From: Micromonospora sp. H61
Lineage (GTDB): Bacteria > Actinomycetota > Actinomycetes > Mycobacteriales > Micromonosporaceae
Assembly (NCBI RefSeq): GCF_018070325.1
Contig: NZ_JAGPXY010000009.1
Coordinates: 56,195-120,194 of the forward strand
Direction: 5' to 3'
Length of the DNA stretch: 64,000 nt
Notes under the pieces: model-generated
Told to the model about the DNA's origin: nothing
The model's database searches: none
Seen by the model: only the letters and a program-made list of their open reading frames with translations
Translations under genes and position numbers: made by a program
Shown here: piece after piece, positions 24,975-33,055 of the stretch
Numbering within the stretch: the stretch's first letter is position 1
Layout: each line of letters opens with the position of its first letter

Positions 24975-25541
24975 TCAGTAGCTGCTGCTGTTGTCGCTCG
25001 TCGCGATCGCGTAGATGATCGCGGCGGCGTAGATGGCGATCACCAGCACCAGGAACCCGGTGAGAATCCAGCCGACGATGATGGCGGCCTTCGCCATCCC
25101 CGCCCCACCCTCGCCGCTGAGCCGGATCTGCTTCTGCGCCACGTGGCCGAGGATCGCGCCGATCGGCGCGGTGATGCAGGACGTGAAACCGAGCAGGGCC
25201 AGCACGAACGCCGCGATGGCCAGCCCGTTGGTCTTCGGCGCCTGCGGGTAGCCGTAGCCGGGGTACTGCGGCGGGTATCCGGGCGGGGCGTATCCGGGCG
25301 GAGCGTAACCGGGCATCGGCTGGGCCGCCGGCTGCTTCGCGCCGGCGTACGGGTCGACCGGGGCGTACGGGTCCGGGGCGTATGCGGTCGGGGCGTACGG
25401 GTCGGGGGTGTACGGGTCGACCGGGCCAGGTTGCGCGGGCACCGGCTGACCGGCCACCACTGTCGGGTCCGGTGCGGGGCTCGACGGCTGGGCCGACCAC
25501 GTGGGGTCGCTCCAGTTGCCGGGCGGCGGGGGATTGGTCAT
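24975..25541 (-). CDS. DUF4190 membrane protein with Pro/Tyr-rich N-terminus
   Basis: A 188-residue protein. Residues 1-105 are disordered and rich in Pro, Tyr and Ala with short repeats ([17 protein letters not shown]). Residues 106-180 are the DUF4190 unit: two membrane helices ([20 protein letters not shown] and [19 protein letters not shown]) linked by [19 protein letters not shown]. The role is unknown. A paralogue lies at 26593-27135 on the same strand, with an SDR gene on the opposite strand between them. GGAGAG precedes the ATG. Confidence 0.82.
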   Translation of the reverse strand: MTNPPPPGNWSDPTWSAQPSSPAPDPTVVAGQPVPAQPGPVDPYTPDPYAPTAYAPDPYAPVDPYAGAKQPAAQPMPGYAPPGYAPPGYPPQYPGYGYPQAPKTNGLAIAAFVLALLGFTSCITAPIGAILGHVAQKQIRLSGEGGAGMAKAAIIVGWILTGFLVLVIAIYAAAIIYAIATSDNSSSY

Positions 25542-25659
25542 ACGAACTCTCCGTCAGGTTGGGGTGCGGAGACAGGGTAGCCAGCGCCGCCCAAACCCGA
25601 CGCCCCTGCTTCCGGGTGCCGCGTTGCTCGGGCCGGTCGTAACGGGCAGGATCCCTGAC

Positions 25660-26565
25660 ATGGCATACGACGCGCGCGCCGCGGACCGCTCCGGCAGCCG
25701 ACCCCGACGGGACGTCAGCCGCCCGGGTGCGGCCCGACGCGCCCGGACGGCCGCCCCGGCGGGCAGCCCCGGCCCCGACGAGCCGGTCGCGCTCACCGAC
25801 CCGGTCACCATGCGCCTCGACGGGCGGGTCGCCCTGGTCACCGGGGCGGGCAGCCCGGACGGCATCGGGTACGCCACCGCCCGGCGACTCGCCGACCTGG
25901 GCGCGCGGGTGGCGATCGTCTCGACCACCCGACGTATTCACGAGCGGGCAACCGAGCTGGGGGTGACCGGCTTCGTCGCGGACCTGACCGACGAGTCCGA
26001 GGTCGGCGCGTTGGCCGATGCGGTCGCCGAGCAGTTGGGCGACGTCGAGGTGCTGGTCAACAACGCCGGCCTGGCCAGTCGCGCCAGCCAGGGGGTGCTG
26101 CGGCCGGTGGCGCAGCTGACCTACGACGAGTGGCGCGGCGAGATCGACCGCAACCTCTCCACCGCGTTCCTGTGCAGCCGGGCGTTCATCGGGGGGATGG
26201 CCGAGCGGGGTTGGGGTCGGATCGTCAACCTGTCGGCCACGGCCGGCCCGGTCAACGCCCTGCCCACCGAGGCCGCGTACGCAGCGGCGAAGGCCGGGGT
26301 CGTCGGGCTGACCCGGGCCCTGGCCATGGAGATGATCGCCGACGGGGTGACGGTCAACGCGGTGGCGCCCGGCACCATCTACACCGCGGCGTCCACCATG
26401 GCCGAGATCAAGCAGGGGTTGGGCACCCCGGTGGGGCGACCGGGCACGCCGGACGAGGTCGCCGCGGCGATCAGCTTCCTCTGCTCGCCGGCCGCCTCGT
26501 ACATCACCGGGCAGATGCTGGTGGTGGACGGCGGCAACAGCGTCCGCGAGGCCCGCTTCCGCTGA
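25660..26565 (+). CDS. SDR family oxidoreductase (FabG-like)
   Basis: A 301-residue short-chain dehydrogenase. The first 50 residues are a basic, disordered extension not seen in FabG; a second possible ATG at 25810 would remove it. The Rossmann core follows with [47 protein letters not shown] (Ser, Tyr and Lys of the active site) and VVDGGN at the end. It is predicted to be a 3-oxoacyl or similar NADPH reductase. The longer start lies 7 bases after CAGGAT, which resembles the leaderless -10 pattern in this window. It is flanked by two DUF4190 genes on the other strand. Confidence 0.83.
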   Translation: MAYDARAADRSGSRPRRDVSRPGAARRARTAAPAGSPGPDEPVALTDPVTMRLDGRVALVTGAGSPDGIGYATARRLADLGARVAIVSTTRRIHERATELGVTGFVADLTDESEVGALADAVAEQLGDVEVLVNNAGLASRASQGVLRPVAQLTYDEWRGEIDRNLSTAFLCSRAFIGGMAERGWGRIVNLSATAGPVNALPTEAAYAAAKAGVVGLTRALAMEMIADGVTVNAVAPGTIYTAASTMAEIKQGLGTPVGRPGTPDEVAAAISFLCSPAASYITGQMLVVDGGNSVREARFR

Positions 26566-26592
26566 CGGCGCCGGTCGGCACCGGCCCGTTCG

Positions 26593-27135
26593 TCAGTAGC
26601 CGCCACCGTCACCGGTGTTGCTGCCGAAGGCCACCAGCGCCAGCCAGCCACAGCAGGCCAGCACGGTGAGCCCGGTGAAGACGTAGCCAAGGATCAGCCC
26701 CCAGGTGGCGAGCTGGTCGCCCTCCTCGCCGCTGGTGCGGATCTGCCGCTTGGCCAGGTGGCCGAGGACGGCGCCGGCCGGCGGAAAGACGAAGGCGAAC
26801 ACCAGCGACAGGATCGCCAGCACGTTGGTGCCCCGACCCGGCCCGGACGGCGGTGGGCCGTACTGACCGTAGGGACCCTGCGGTGGGTACGGCGGTTGCT
26901 GGCTCCAGTGCGCCGACTGCTGCGGCCCCTGGTGGCCGTACGGTGACGGTTCGCCCGCCGGTGGCCCGTACGGTGACCGTTCCGTCGGCAGTTCGTACGC
27001 CGGCTGGTCCGGCTGTGGCGCGTACGGCGACTGGCCGGCCGGCGGTGGCGCGTACGGCGACTGGTCTTTCGGTGGCTCGTAGGGTGACGGCGGCGGCTCG
27101 TCCTCGGGCGGTCCCGACGGCGGCGGGTAGCTCAC
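26593..27135 (-). CDS. DUF4190 membrane protein, second copy
   Basis: A 180-residue paralogue of the protein at 24975. The Pro/Tyr/Gln-rich N-terminal region (residues 1-100; repeats such as SPYAPP and SPYGPP) is followed by a two-helix DUF4190 domain (VLAILSLVFAFVFPPAGAVL and WGLILGYVFTGLTVLACCGW) with the linker GHLAKRQIRTSGEEGDQLA. The GTG start has an AGGAGG six bases upstream. The N-terminal composition is typical of proteins that associate with other membrane complexes, but no partner is evident. Confidence 0.82.
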   Translation of the reverse strand: MSYPPPSGPPEDEPPPSPYEPPKDQSPYAPPPAGQSPYAPQPDQPAYELPTERSPYGPPAGEPSPYGHQGPQQSAHWSQQPPYPPQGPYGQYGPPPSGPGRGTNVLAILSLVFAFVFPPAGAVLGHLAKRQIRTSGEEGDQLATWGLILGYVFTGLTVLACCGWLALVAFGSNTGDGGGY

Positions 27136-27312
27136 AGCTGTCCTCCTCCTGCCGGTGCCGGAAAAGTCCCTCTTGCCGGACGCTACCCGCAGCGGTGAAC
27201 CTTTTCACAGCGGTTGTGTGGACTGGTCACCTTGGCCTCGTCGACCCGAGGGGCCGATACTGACCCAGCGTTCAGTTACCCATGAGTAGTGCGCGGATCC
27301 CCGGAGGCTGAG

Positions 27313-28509
27313 ATGGCCCGACTCGCCCAGACGCCCGGCCTGACCGATGTGCAACAGTCGATCCTGGAGACCGTTCGGGACTTCGCCGACAAGGAGATCA
27401 TCCCGCACGCGCAGCGACTGGAGCACGCCGACGAGTACCCCACCGACATCCTCGACGGCATGCGCGAGATGGGGCTGTTCGGTCTCACCATCGACGAGGA
27501 GTACGGCGGCCTCGGCGAATCGCTGCTCACCTACGCGCTGGTGGTGGAGCAACTGTCCCGAGGCTGGATGTCGATCTCCGGCATCGTCAACACCCACTTC
27601 ATCGTGGCGTACCTGATCTCTCAGCACGGCTCCGCCGAGCAGAAGACCCGCCTGCTGCCGAAGATGGCCACCGGCGAGGTTCGCGGCGCGTTCTCCATGT
27701 CCGAGCCCGAGACCGGCTCCGACGTCTCGGCGATCAAGTCCCGGGCCGTCCGCGACGGCGACCGCTACGTGCTCAACGGGCAGAAGATGTGGCTCACCAA
27801 CGGGGCCTACTCCTCGGTGGTGGCCACCCTGGTCAAGACCGACACCGGCGCGGAGTCCGTCTACGGCAACATGAGCACCTTCCTGCTGGAGAAGGAGCCG
27901 GGCTTCGGCGAGACCGCCCCCGGCCTCACCATCCCCGGCAAGATCGAGAAGATGGGTTACAAGGGTGTCGAGACAACCGAGATGGTGCTCGACGGCGTGA
28001 CCGTGCCCGACTCCGCGATCCTCGGCGGCGCCGACCAGGTGGGCCGCGGCTTCTACCAGATGATGGACGGCATCGAGGTGGGCCGGGTCAACGTGGCCGC
28101 CCGTGCCTGCGGCATCTCCATCCGAGCCTTCGAGCTGGCGGTGAGCTACGCCCAGCAGCGCAAGACCTTCGGTCAGCCCCTCGCCAAGCACCAGGCGATC
28201 GCCTTCAAGCTCGCCGAGATGGGCACGAAGATCGAGGCCGCGCACGCCCTCATGGTCAACGCCGCCCGGCTCAAGGACGCCGGCCAGCGCAACGACGTGG
28301 AGGCCGGGATGGCCAAGCTGCTCGCCTCGGAATACTGCGCCGAGGTCGTCCAGGAGGCGTTCCGCATCCACGGCGGCTACGGCTACTCCAAGGAGTACGA
28401 GATCGAGCGGCTGATGCGGGAGGCCCCGTTCCTGCTCATCGGCGAGGGCACTTCGGAGATCCAGAAGACCATCATCTCCCGCGGCCTCCTCAAGGAATAC
28501 AAGCTCTAA
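27313..28509 (+). CDS. acyl-CoA dehydrogenase
   Basis: A 398-residue FAD-dependent acyl-CoA dehydrogenase. Marks are the N-terminal helical domain with GLTIDEEYGGLGESLLTYAL, the FAD/substrate segment AFSMSEPETGSDVSAIKSRA, and the C-terminal IHGGYGYSKEYEIERLMREA, then IGEGTSEIQKTIISRGLL (the last with the catalytic Glu). In Streptomyces a close homologue lies with ccr, CoA-ester lyase and MaoC genes, so this may be the (2S)-methylsuccinyl-CoA dehydrogenase of the ethylmalonyl-CoA pathway; a general branched-chain role is also possible. GGAGG precedes the ATG. A repeat-rich, hairpin-forming region follows the stop. Confidence 0.88.
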   Translation: MARLAQTPGLTDVQQSILETVRDFADKEIIPHAQRLEHADEYPTDILDGMREMGLFGLTIDEEYGGLGESLLTYALVVEQLSRGWMSISGIVNTHFIVAYLISQHGSAEQKTRLLPKMATGEVRGAFSMSEPETGSDVSAIKSRAVRDGDRYVLNGQKMWLTNGAYSSVVATLVKTDTGAESVYGNMSTFLLEKEPGFGETAPGLTIPGKIEKMGYKGVETTEMVLDGVTVPDSAILGGADQVGRGFYQMMDGIEVGRVNVAARACGISIRAFELAVSYAQQRKTFGQPLAKHQAIAFKLAEMGTKIEAAHALMVNAARLKDAGQRNDVEAGMAKLLASEYCAEVVQEAFRIHGGYGYSKEYEIERLMREAPFLLIGEGTSEIQKTIISRGLLKEYKL

Positions 28510-28542
28510 CCCGCCCCGCCCCGCCCCGCCCCGCCCCGCCCG
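28510..28542. repeat. simple repeat (CCCCG)n
   Basis: About six tandem copies of the pentamer CCCCG begin at the stop codon of the acyl-CoA dehydrogenase gene. Low-complexity sequence prone to slippage. Confidence 0.9.
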
Positions 28543-28543
28543 T

Positions 28544-28616
28544 CGCGATCTTGCACTTTCGGTTGCCCGGTCGACCCTTATGTCAGGTATGCCGGGACAG
28601 TAAGTGCAAGATCGCG
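28544..28616. repeat. long inverted repeat, REP/MITE-like or bidirectional terminator
   Basis: CGCGATCTTGCACTT at 28544-28558 and its perfect complement AAGTGCAAGATCGCG at 28602-28616 are separated by 43 bases that can pair further (CCCGG with CCGGG). The element fills the gap between convergent genes. It is less GC-rich than its surroundings. Confidence 0.75.
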
Positions 28617-28634
28617 GGGGATGGGGAGGGTGGG

Positions 28635-29042
28635 TCAGGTCAGGCGGGTCAGGTTGGCGGCGGCTCGTTCGACGATGAGGCAGCGGTCTTCCACGTAGTC
28701 CATGCCGGCCTCCTCGGCGATCCGCCGCGCCTCGGGCGAGACGATGCCCAGTTGGAGCCAGACCGCGGGCGCGCCGATCGCCGCCGCGTCCCGGACCACC
28801 TGCACGGCGTCGGCCGCCGGCCGGAACACGTCCACCAGGTCAACGGGGTGCGGAATGTCGGCGAGGCTCTTGTAGGCCCGTTCCCCGAACAGTTCGTCGA
28901 CCGTCGGGTTGACTGGGATGATGCGCCAGCCGTACTGCTGCATCTGCAACGGCACGCCGTGCGCGGCCTTGAACGGGTCGCGGGACGCACCCACGACGGC
29001 GATCACGGCGGAGTCGGCGAGGATCTGCTGAGCGGTACGCAC
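28635..29042 (-). CDS. CoA-binding domain protein
   Basis: A 135-residue Rossmann-fold protein consisting of a single CoA-binding domain (YccU/YneT type). Conserved segments are IAVVGASRDPFKAAHGVPLQ, RIIPVNPTVDELFGERAYKSL, VDLVDVFRPAADAVQVV and PAVWLQLGIVSPEARRIAEE, ending with DRCLIVE. Members bind CoA or acyl-CoA and may act as sensors. The GTG at 29042 lies 6 bases after TACAGT, a leaderless promoter. The radical-SAM gene ends 19 bases upstream. Confidence 0.85.
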   Translation of the reverse strand: MRTAQQILADSAVIAVVGASRDPFKAAHGVPLQMQQYGWRIIPVNPTVDELFGERAYKSLADIPHPVDLVDVFRPAADAVQVVRDAAAIGAPAVWLQLGIVSPEARRIAEEAGMDYVEDRCLIVERAAANLTRLT

Positions 29043-29048
29043 CCGCCG

Positions 29049-29054
29049 ACTGTA
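29049..29054 (-). promoter_or_regulatory. -10 element (TACAGT) of the CoA-binding protein gene
   Basis: On the minus strand TACAGT precedes the GTG at 29042 by 6 bases. Confidence 0.5.
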
Positions 29055-29061
29055 GCTCCGA

Positions 29062-30117
29062 CTACAACAGCGTCAGCTGCTCGGCCGCCGACGGTGGCGG
29101 TGGCTCGGGCAGGCTGCGGTTGTCGCCCCGCTCCCCGCGGTGCAGCCCGTGCCGGCGGGCGGCGATCCGCACCCGCGCGGTCAACTCCCGCTGGTACGCC
29201 TGCGGGGCGTACGCACCGGCCCGGTAGAGCTCGCGGTAGCGGGGCACGAGGTGCGGGTGCTCACGGGCGAGCCAGTGCGCGTACCACTCCCGGGCGCCGG
29301 GACGCAGGTGCAGGGGCAGGGCGGTCACGCTCGTCGCACCGGCGGCGGCGATCGCCGAGACGGTGGCGTCGATCGACTCGTCGCCGTCGCTGAGACCGGG
29401 CAGGATCGGTGCCATCAACACGCCGACGGAGAAGCCGGCGTCGGCGAGTGCCCGGACGGCGTCGAGCCGGCGGCGTGGGTGCGGTGTGCCCGGCTCGACG
29501 GTGCGCCAGAGGTGCTCGTCGACGAACCCCACCGAGAAGGAGATGCCCACCGTGGTCACCTCGGCGGCCTCGCGCAGCAGCGGCAGGTCGCGCAGGATCA
29601 GCGTGCCCTTGGTGAGGATCGAGAACGGGTTGGCGAAGTCTCGCAGGGCACCGATGATCTGCGGCATCAGCCGGTAACGACCCTCGGCACGCTGGTAGCA
29701 GTCCACGTTGGTGCCCATCGCCACGTGCGCGCCCCGCCAGCGCGGCGCGGCCAGCTCACGCCGGACCAGCTCGCCGGCGTTGACCTTGACGATCACCTTC
29801 CGGTCGAAGTCCGCGCCGGCATCGAGATCGAGATAGGTGTGAGTATTTCTCGCGAAACAGTAAGTGCAGGCATGAGAGCAGCCCCTATATGGGTTGATCG
29901 TCCACTCGAACGGGACGCGGGACTGCCCGGGCACCCGGTTGAGGATGGACTTGGCCTGCACCTCGTAGAAGGTCATCCCGGCGAACTCGGGGGTGTCGAA
30001 GGTGCGGGCGACGGCGCCGGGCAGCGCCAGCGGCAGGGGTGGCGTCGCTGGCGCTGCCCGCTCGGGGTCTCCCTCGACCGGGGGAGCGGTGAGGTTGTCC
30101 CAGCGCATGGCCATCAT
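29062..30117 (-). CDS. radical SAM protein, Rv2578c/SplB-like family
   Basis: A protein of about 351 residues with a radical-SAM cluster motif YRGCSHACTYCFAR (C-x3-C-x2-C) near residue 78, preceded by FEWTINPYRGC and followed by an 'RNTHTYLDLD' segment, as in Rv2578c-type proteins. The body is a partial TIM barrel (KGTLILRDLPLLREAAEVTT, GVLMAPILPGLSDGDESI). The family is distantly related to spore photoproduct lyase; the actinobacterial function is unknown. Three ATGs (30117, 30114, 30108) are possible starts. The DCC-family gene is divergent. Confidence 0.85.
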   Translation of the reverse strand: MMAMRWDNLTAPPVEGDPERAAPATPPLPLALPGAVARTFDTPEFAGMTFYEVQAKSILNRVPGQSRVPFEWTINPYRGCSHACTYCFARNTHTYLDLDAGADFDRKVIVKVNAGELVRRELAAPRWRGAHVAMGTNVDCYQRAEGRYRLMPQIIGALRDFANPFSILTKGTLILRDLPLLREAAEVTTVGISFSVGFVDEHLWRTVEPGTPHPRRRLDAVRALADAGFSVGVLMAPILPGLSDGDESIDATVSAIAAAGATSVTALPLHLRPGAREWYAHWLAREHPHLVPRYRELYRAGAYAPQAYQRELTARVRIAARRHGLHRGERGDNRSLPEPPPPSAAEQLTLL

Positions 30118-30201
30118 TCGAACACGTGTACGAGGCGAGCGCAAGTGACCCGCCGTACACCGGTGGGCGTTCGGGTGGTCGGAGAGGGGAGGATGGGCGT
30201 C

Positions 30202-30621
30202 ATGGAGACGTCGACCTTCGTCTACGACGGGGACTGCGCGTTCTGCACGAGCTGTGCGGAGTTCATCGAGCGCCGCATCCCCACCGCCGCACGGGTGGTG
30301 CCCTGGCAGTTCGCCGACCTGGACGCGCTCGGCCTCACAGTGGCCGAGTGCGAGGAGGCCGTGCAGTGGGTCGGCGCGGACGGCTCGCGCGCGGCCGGCC
30401 CGGACGCCATCGCGAAGCTGCTCGCCGCGAGTGGCCCGCTCTGGCGGGTCGCCGGCGCCGGCCTGCGGATTCCTCCGGTACGCGTCGCGGCCTGGCCGTT
30501 GTACCGCTGGGTGGCGCGTAACCGGCACCGACTTCCCGGTGGCACGGCGGCCTGCTCCCTGCCGCAGGAGGCCCGGGAGCGGCTCTACGGGCCGGCCGGT
30601 CGCCCGACCACCGGCGCCTGA
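30202..30621 (+). CDS. thiol-disulfide oxidoreductase, DCC (DUF393) family
   Basis: A 139-residue protein with the family signature FVYDGDCAFCTSC (D-x-D-C-x2-C) near its start, RVVPWQFADLDALGL, and the C-terminal WPLYRWVARNRHRLPGG. The fold is predicted thioredoxin-like, with the two cysteines as the redox pair. The start was placed at 30202, with GGGAGG about nine bases upstream; an ATG three codons earlier sits directly on the Shine-Dalgarno sequence. Its last 37 bases overlap the end of the convergent HTTM gene. DCC and HTTM domains are often neighbours or fused in bacteria, which makes a shared role likely. Confidence 0.82.
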   Translation: METSTFVYDGDCAFCTSCAEFIERRIPTAARVVPWQFADLDALGLTVAECEEAVQWVGADGSRAAGPDAIAKLLAASGPLWRVAGAGLRIPPVRVAAWPLYRWVARNRHRLPGGTAACSLPQEARERLYGPAGRPTTGA

Positions 30622-31553
30622 TCGTCGAGCGCCGGCCCCGCGCCGGCTGTCACCGGGCCCTGGTCGCCCGGCGCCGGGTCGACGTCGGCCGGGCGCGGTT
30701 CCGGGGCATCCGTCGTCGGCTCGGGAGAGCCACGGCCGAGCAGCCGGCGTGCCCAGACCAGCGGGCGCACCCGCTCCAGCGGTAGGAAGCTGGTCATCGC
30801 GGCCAGGTGCGGTGCGAACGAGATCGTGATTGTCGCGATGGTGACCGCGTGGAACGAGTAGAAGAAGCCGACCATGGCGAGTCGCCAGCGGGGTGGCAGG
30901 AAGAAGACCATCGGGCTCAGCAGCTCGAACGCCACGATGCCGAACTGGGCGACGATCAGCAGGTACGGCACCTGGGCGATGAGGTCCGCCAGGTCGGTGC
31001 CGCGCCGGATGATCGCGCGGGCCAGGACCGAGCCGGTCAGCCAGTCCAGACCGCCGAAGCGCAGCTTGGCGAAGGCCGCCAGGAAGTACGTGCAGATCAC
31101 CGCGATCTGGGTGACGCGTAGCGCCCAGCCGCCGGCCTCGGTGCGGGTGGTGTCGCCGTGTCGGGCGCGACCGGCGGTGGGCAGCACGGCCAGTGCGACG
31201 AGCAGCCCGAACCGGTCGTGGTCGACCTTCCCGTAGCTCATCGCGATGATCATCCACTCCAGGTACAGCGCGCACACCGCCCAGCCGAGCAGCCGGGGCG
31301 CTCGTCCGGTGGCGGCGAGGAGGGCGAGCAGCAGCAACGCCCAGAAGATCACCGTCACCAGCGTCTCGGTTGGCGTCGGCAGTGGGAGCAGGCGGCCGAT
31401 CAGGAGTGGCTGGTACAGGTCGCCGGGCACGCTGACCCGGGTGCGTACCCAGGGGGTGAAGATCACCAGGTCGGCGGCGACGAACAGGTAGATCAGGGTG
31501 CGGAAGGCGGCTACCCGGCCCCGGGGTACGGCCTCGGTCAGCCAGCGGTTCAT
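30585..31553 (-). CDS. HTTM domain membrane protein
   Basis: A 322-residue multi-pass membrane protein of the HTTM family (horizontally transferred transmembrane domain, related to vitamin-K-dependent gamma-carboxylase). It begins RVAAFRTLIYLFVAADLVIF, contains WALRVTQIAVICTYFLAAFA followed by KLRFGGLDWLTG (a typical HTTM motif), and GFFYSFHAVTIATITISF. The last 60 residues are a Pro/Asp-rich cytoplasmic tail. The bacterial function is unknown. Its start overlaps the stop of 31550-31990 by four bases (coupled), and its end overlaps the DCC oxidoreductase gene. Confidence 0.82.
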   Translation of the reverse strand: MNRWLTEAVPRGRVAAFRTLIYLFVAADLVIFTPWVRTRVSVPGDLYQPLLIGRLLPLPTPTETLVTVIFWALLLLALLAATGRAPRLLGWAVCALYLEWMIIAMSYGKVDHDRFGLLVALAVLPTAGRARHGDTTRTEAGGWALRVTQIAVICTYFLAAFAKLRFGGLDWLTGSVLARAIIRRGTDLADLIAQVPYLLIVAQFGIVAFELLSPMVFFLPPRWRLAMVGFFYSFHAVTIATITISFAPHLAAMTSFLPLERVRPLVWARRLLGRGSPEPTTDAPEPRPADVDPAPGDQGPVTAGAGPALDDQAPVVGRPAGP

Positions 31554-31990
31554 CGGGTGGCCTGCCAGCGGACGACGGTCTCATCGGTGTGTTGGCCGGT
31601 CGGCCGGCCGGCGCGGATGCCGTGCCAGCGGATGACGATGCGGACCTCGACCAGCGCGGGGGCGTCCGGGTGGCGTTCGGCGTACGCGTCGGCGACCTCG
31701 GTGAGCAGTGTCGGGTCGGCGGCGTACCGGGCCTGCTGACCCTCGATCTCGGCGCGGCGGATCCCTGTCGCGTTCTGGTCGAGGTCGATCACCGCCCCGG
31801 AGCTGTTCACCCCCTCGACACGGGTGTCGGGTGCGGGTGCGTTCGGCGGGTTGGAGGTGGAGTACATCCGGAACGGGCCGAACGGGAAGTCGTCGTCGCT
31901 GCCCCAGAAGGTGCCGACGACGAGCAGGACGAGGCCCAGTGCTGTCGCGCCCAGCCGGGTCACGCGCCCGCGGGTGGTCAGGTTCTCCAT
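31550..31990 (-). CDS. HTTM-associated membrane-anchored protein
   Basis: A 146-residue protein with one N-terminal membrane helix (RLGATALGLVLLVVGTFWG) and an exported domain that begins DDFPFGPFRMYSTS, a motif common in proteins encoded beside HTTM genes. The rest holds VEVRIVIRWHGIRAGRPTG near the end. I cannot name a function; it is probably a partner subunit of the HTTM protein, since the coding regions overlap (ATGA). The ATG at 31990 is 9 bases after TATCGT, a possible leaderless promoter. Confidence 0.65.
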   Translation of the reverse strand: MENLTTRGRVTRLGATALGLVLLVVGTFWGSDDDFPFGPFRMYSTSNPPNAPAPDTRVEGVNSSGAVIDLDQNATGIRRAEIEGQQARYAADPTLLTEVADAYAERHPDAPALVEVRIVIRWHGIRAGRPTGQHTDETVVRWQATR

Positions 31991-32095
31991 CGGGTCGTGA
32001 CGATACGGGATGTACCGACGGCCTCGGGTCCCTCCGACGGCCAGTTCGGCCTGACCAGGCAGGTGATCATGCGGGAGTTGGTGGGGGTACGACGA

Positions 32096-32122
32096 AGGCC
32101 GGGCCCGCATCGGGCCCGGCCT
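32096..32122 (-). terminator. intrinsic terminator after trxA
   Basis: A perfect 12-bp stem (AGGCCGGGCCCG / CGGGCCCGGCCT) with a 3-base loop lies 23 bases beyond the thioredoxin stop codon and is followed by TTCGTC on the transcribed strand. Confidence 0.75.
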
Positions 32123-32144
32123 CGCGTGTCGTCGTGGGGACGAC

Positions 32145-32507
32145 TCAGTGGTTGTGCTCGGCCAGCTGCTTGCGGACGTCGTCCATGTCCAGCGCCTCGA
32201 CCTGCTCGATCAGGTTCTCGAGCGCGGACTCGGGAAGCGCGCCCGGCTGGGCGAAGACGATGACGCCGTCACGGATCGCCATGATCGTCGGGATCGAGCG
32301 GATGTCGAACTTGGCGCCCAGCTCCTGCTGAGCCTCCGTGTCGACCTTGCCGAAGACGATGTTCTGGTGCTTCTCCGAGGAGCGCTCGTAGACCGGGGCG
32401 AACCGCTTGCACGGACCACACCAGTCGGCCCAGAAGTCGACCAGGACGATGCCGTCGTTGCCGGTCACCTCGTCGAAGTTCGTCGAGGTCAGCTCAACGG
32501 TTGCCAT
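32145..32507 (-). CDS. trxA: thioredoxin
   Basis: A 120-residue thioredoxin that reduces disulfides in cytoplasmic proteins. The active site is FWADWCGPCKRFAP (Cys-Gly-Pro-Cys near residue 30), followed by GKVDTEAQQELGAKFDIRSI and the cis-proline segment RSIPTIMAIRDG. It carries a slightly longer C-terminal helix (EQVEALDMDDVRKQLAEHNH). A GGAG ribosome site precedes the ATG. It is a single-gene unit closed by a strong hairpin, and its long upstream region contains an inverted repeat that may regulate it. Confidence 0.93.
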   Translation of the reverse strand: MATVELTSTNFDEVTGNDGIVLVDFWADWCGPCKRFAPVYERSSEKHQNIVFGKVDTEAQQELGAKFDIRSIPTIMAIRDGVIVFAQPGALPESALENLIEQVEALDMDDVRKQLAEHNH

Positions 32508-32648
32508 TGCACTCTCCGATCACCGCGGTTTATCTACGTCCCGTAGAACCAGGGCTGACCGTATCGAATTCCCGTGCGGTGGGGCACGAAACGTGCCCAG
32601 GGCTGCCGGGGGGTGCCGCAGGTCATCGACGAGCATCTGTTCACACCC

Positions 32649-32692
32649 GACCTGCGGAACGCAAGTGCATGACGCACTTGCGTGACCTGCGG
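32649..32692. promoter_or_regulatory. inverted repeat bracketed by direct repeats, operator-like
   Basis: ACGCAAGTGC (32659-32668) and GCACTTGCGT (32674-32683) form a perfect 10-bp dyad around ATGAC. GACCTGCGG occurs directly on both sides (32649-32657 and 32684-32692). It lies about 140-185 bp upstream of the trxA start. The symmetry suggests a protein-binding site; the regulator is unknown. Confidence 0.5.
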
Positions 32693-32807
32693 TAATGGGA
32701 GCGTTTCCAGGGAGATCCACGCGATTGAGCACTACGAATCGGTAACTTGGGCCTTGACAAGGAGGTATCCGGCCTGCGGAGATCGCTGATCAACCTCCGC
32801 GTCGTCA

Positions 32808-32935
32808 CTGACAGTAGTGTTACAAAAAGATAAATGTGACCGCGATCTCTGTTGAACCTACGCAGGCGTAGGGCAGAATTCCTCACATCAGAGCGTGGGC
32901 GGCGGGTGCCGGGGAGGGCCCCGCCGCTCATTGCG
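32808..32935 (+). ncRNA. candidate small RNA or leader
   Basis: CTGACA (32808-32813) and TAAATG (32831-32836) have 17-base spacing and lie in a rare A-rich stretch. About seven bases later begins a segment with a 16-bp palindrome (CCTACGCAGGCGTAGG, 32857-32872) and a GC-rich hairpin (GCGGCGGG / CCCGCCGC, 32899-32927). No reading frame fits. It could be a roughly 90-base transcript ending before the MaoC gene, or the 5' leader of that gene. Confidence 0.3.
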
Positions 32936-33055
32936 TCTCCCCCCAGGCGAGTGACCGGTGTGACATTTCCGCCGCCGTCGCGCCCCGCCGGTTGCCTTAA
33001 CCATCGGTAAGGCATGCTGTGCCGAACTCCATCGCCGCCCGTCGAAGGGACCAGC

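Larger units (their letters stand above)
32508..33055. other. 548-bp intergenic region with several regulatory-looking elements
   Basis: No convincing gene lies between trxA and the MaoC gene. The region holds an inverted repeat flanked by direct repeats (32649-32692), an A/T-rich promoter-like stretch (32808-32836), a 16-bp palindrome (32857-32872) and a GC-rich hairpin (32899-32927). Its base composition is noticeably lower in G+C than the flanking genes. The individual elements are listed separately. Confidence 0.7.

Noticed and set aside
32520..32732. Small minus-strand open frame upstream of trxA, including a 40-codon stretch from an ATG near 32640
   Set aside because: No ribosome site, unclear codon bias, and it runs through the inverted repeat. 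I see no recognisable protein feature.
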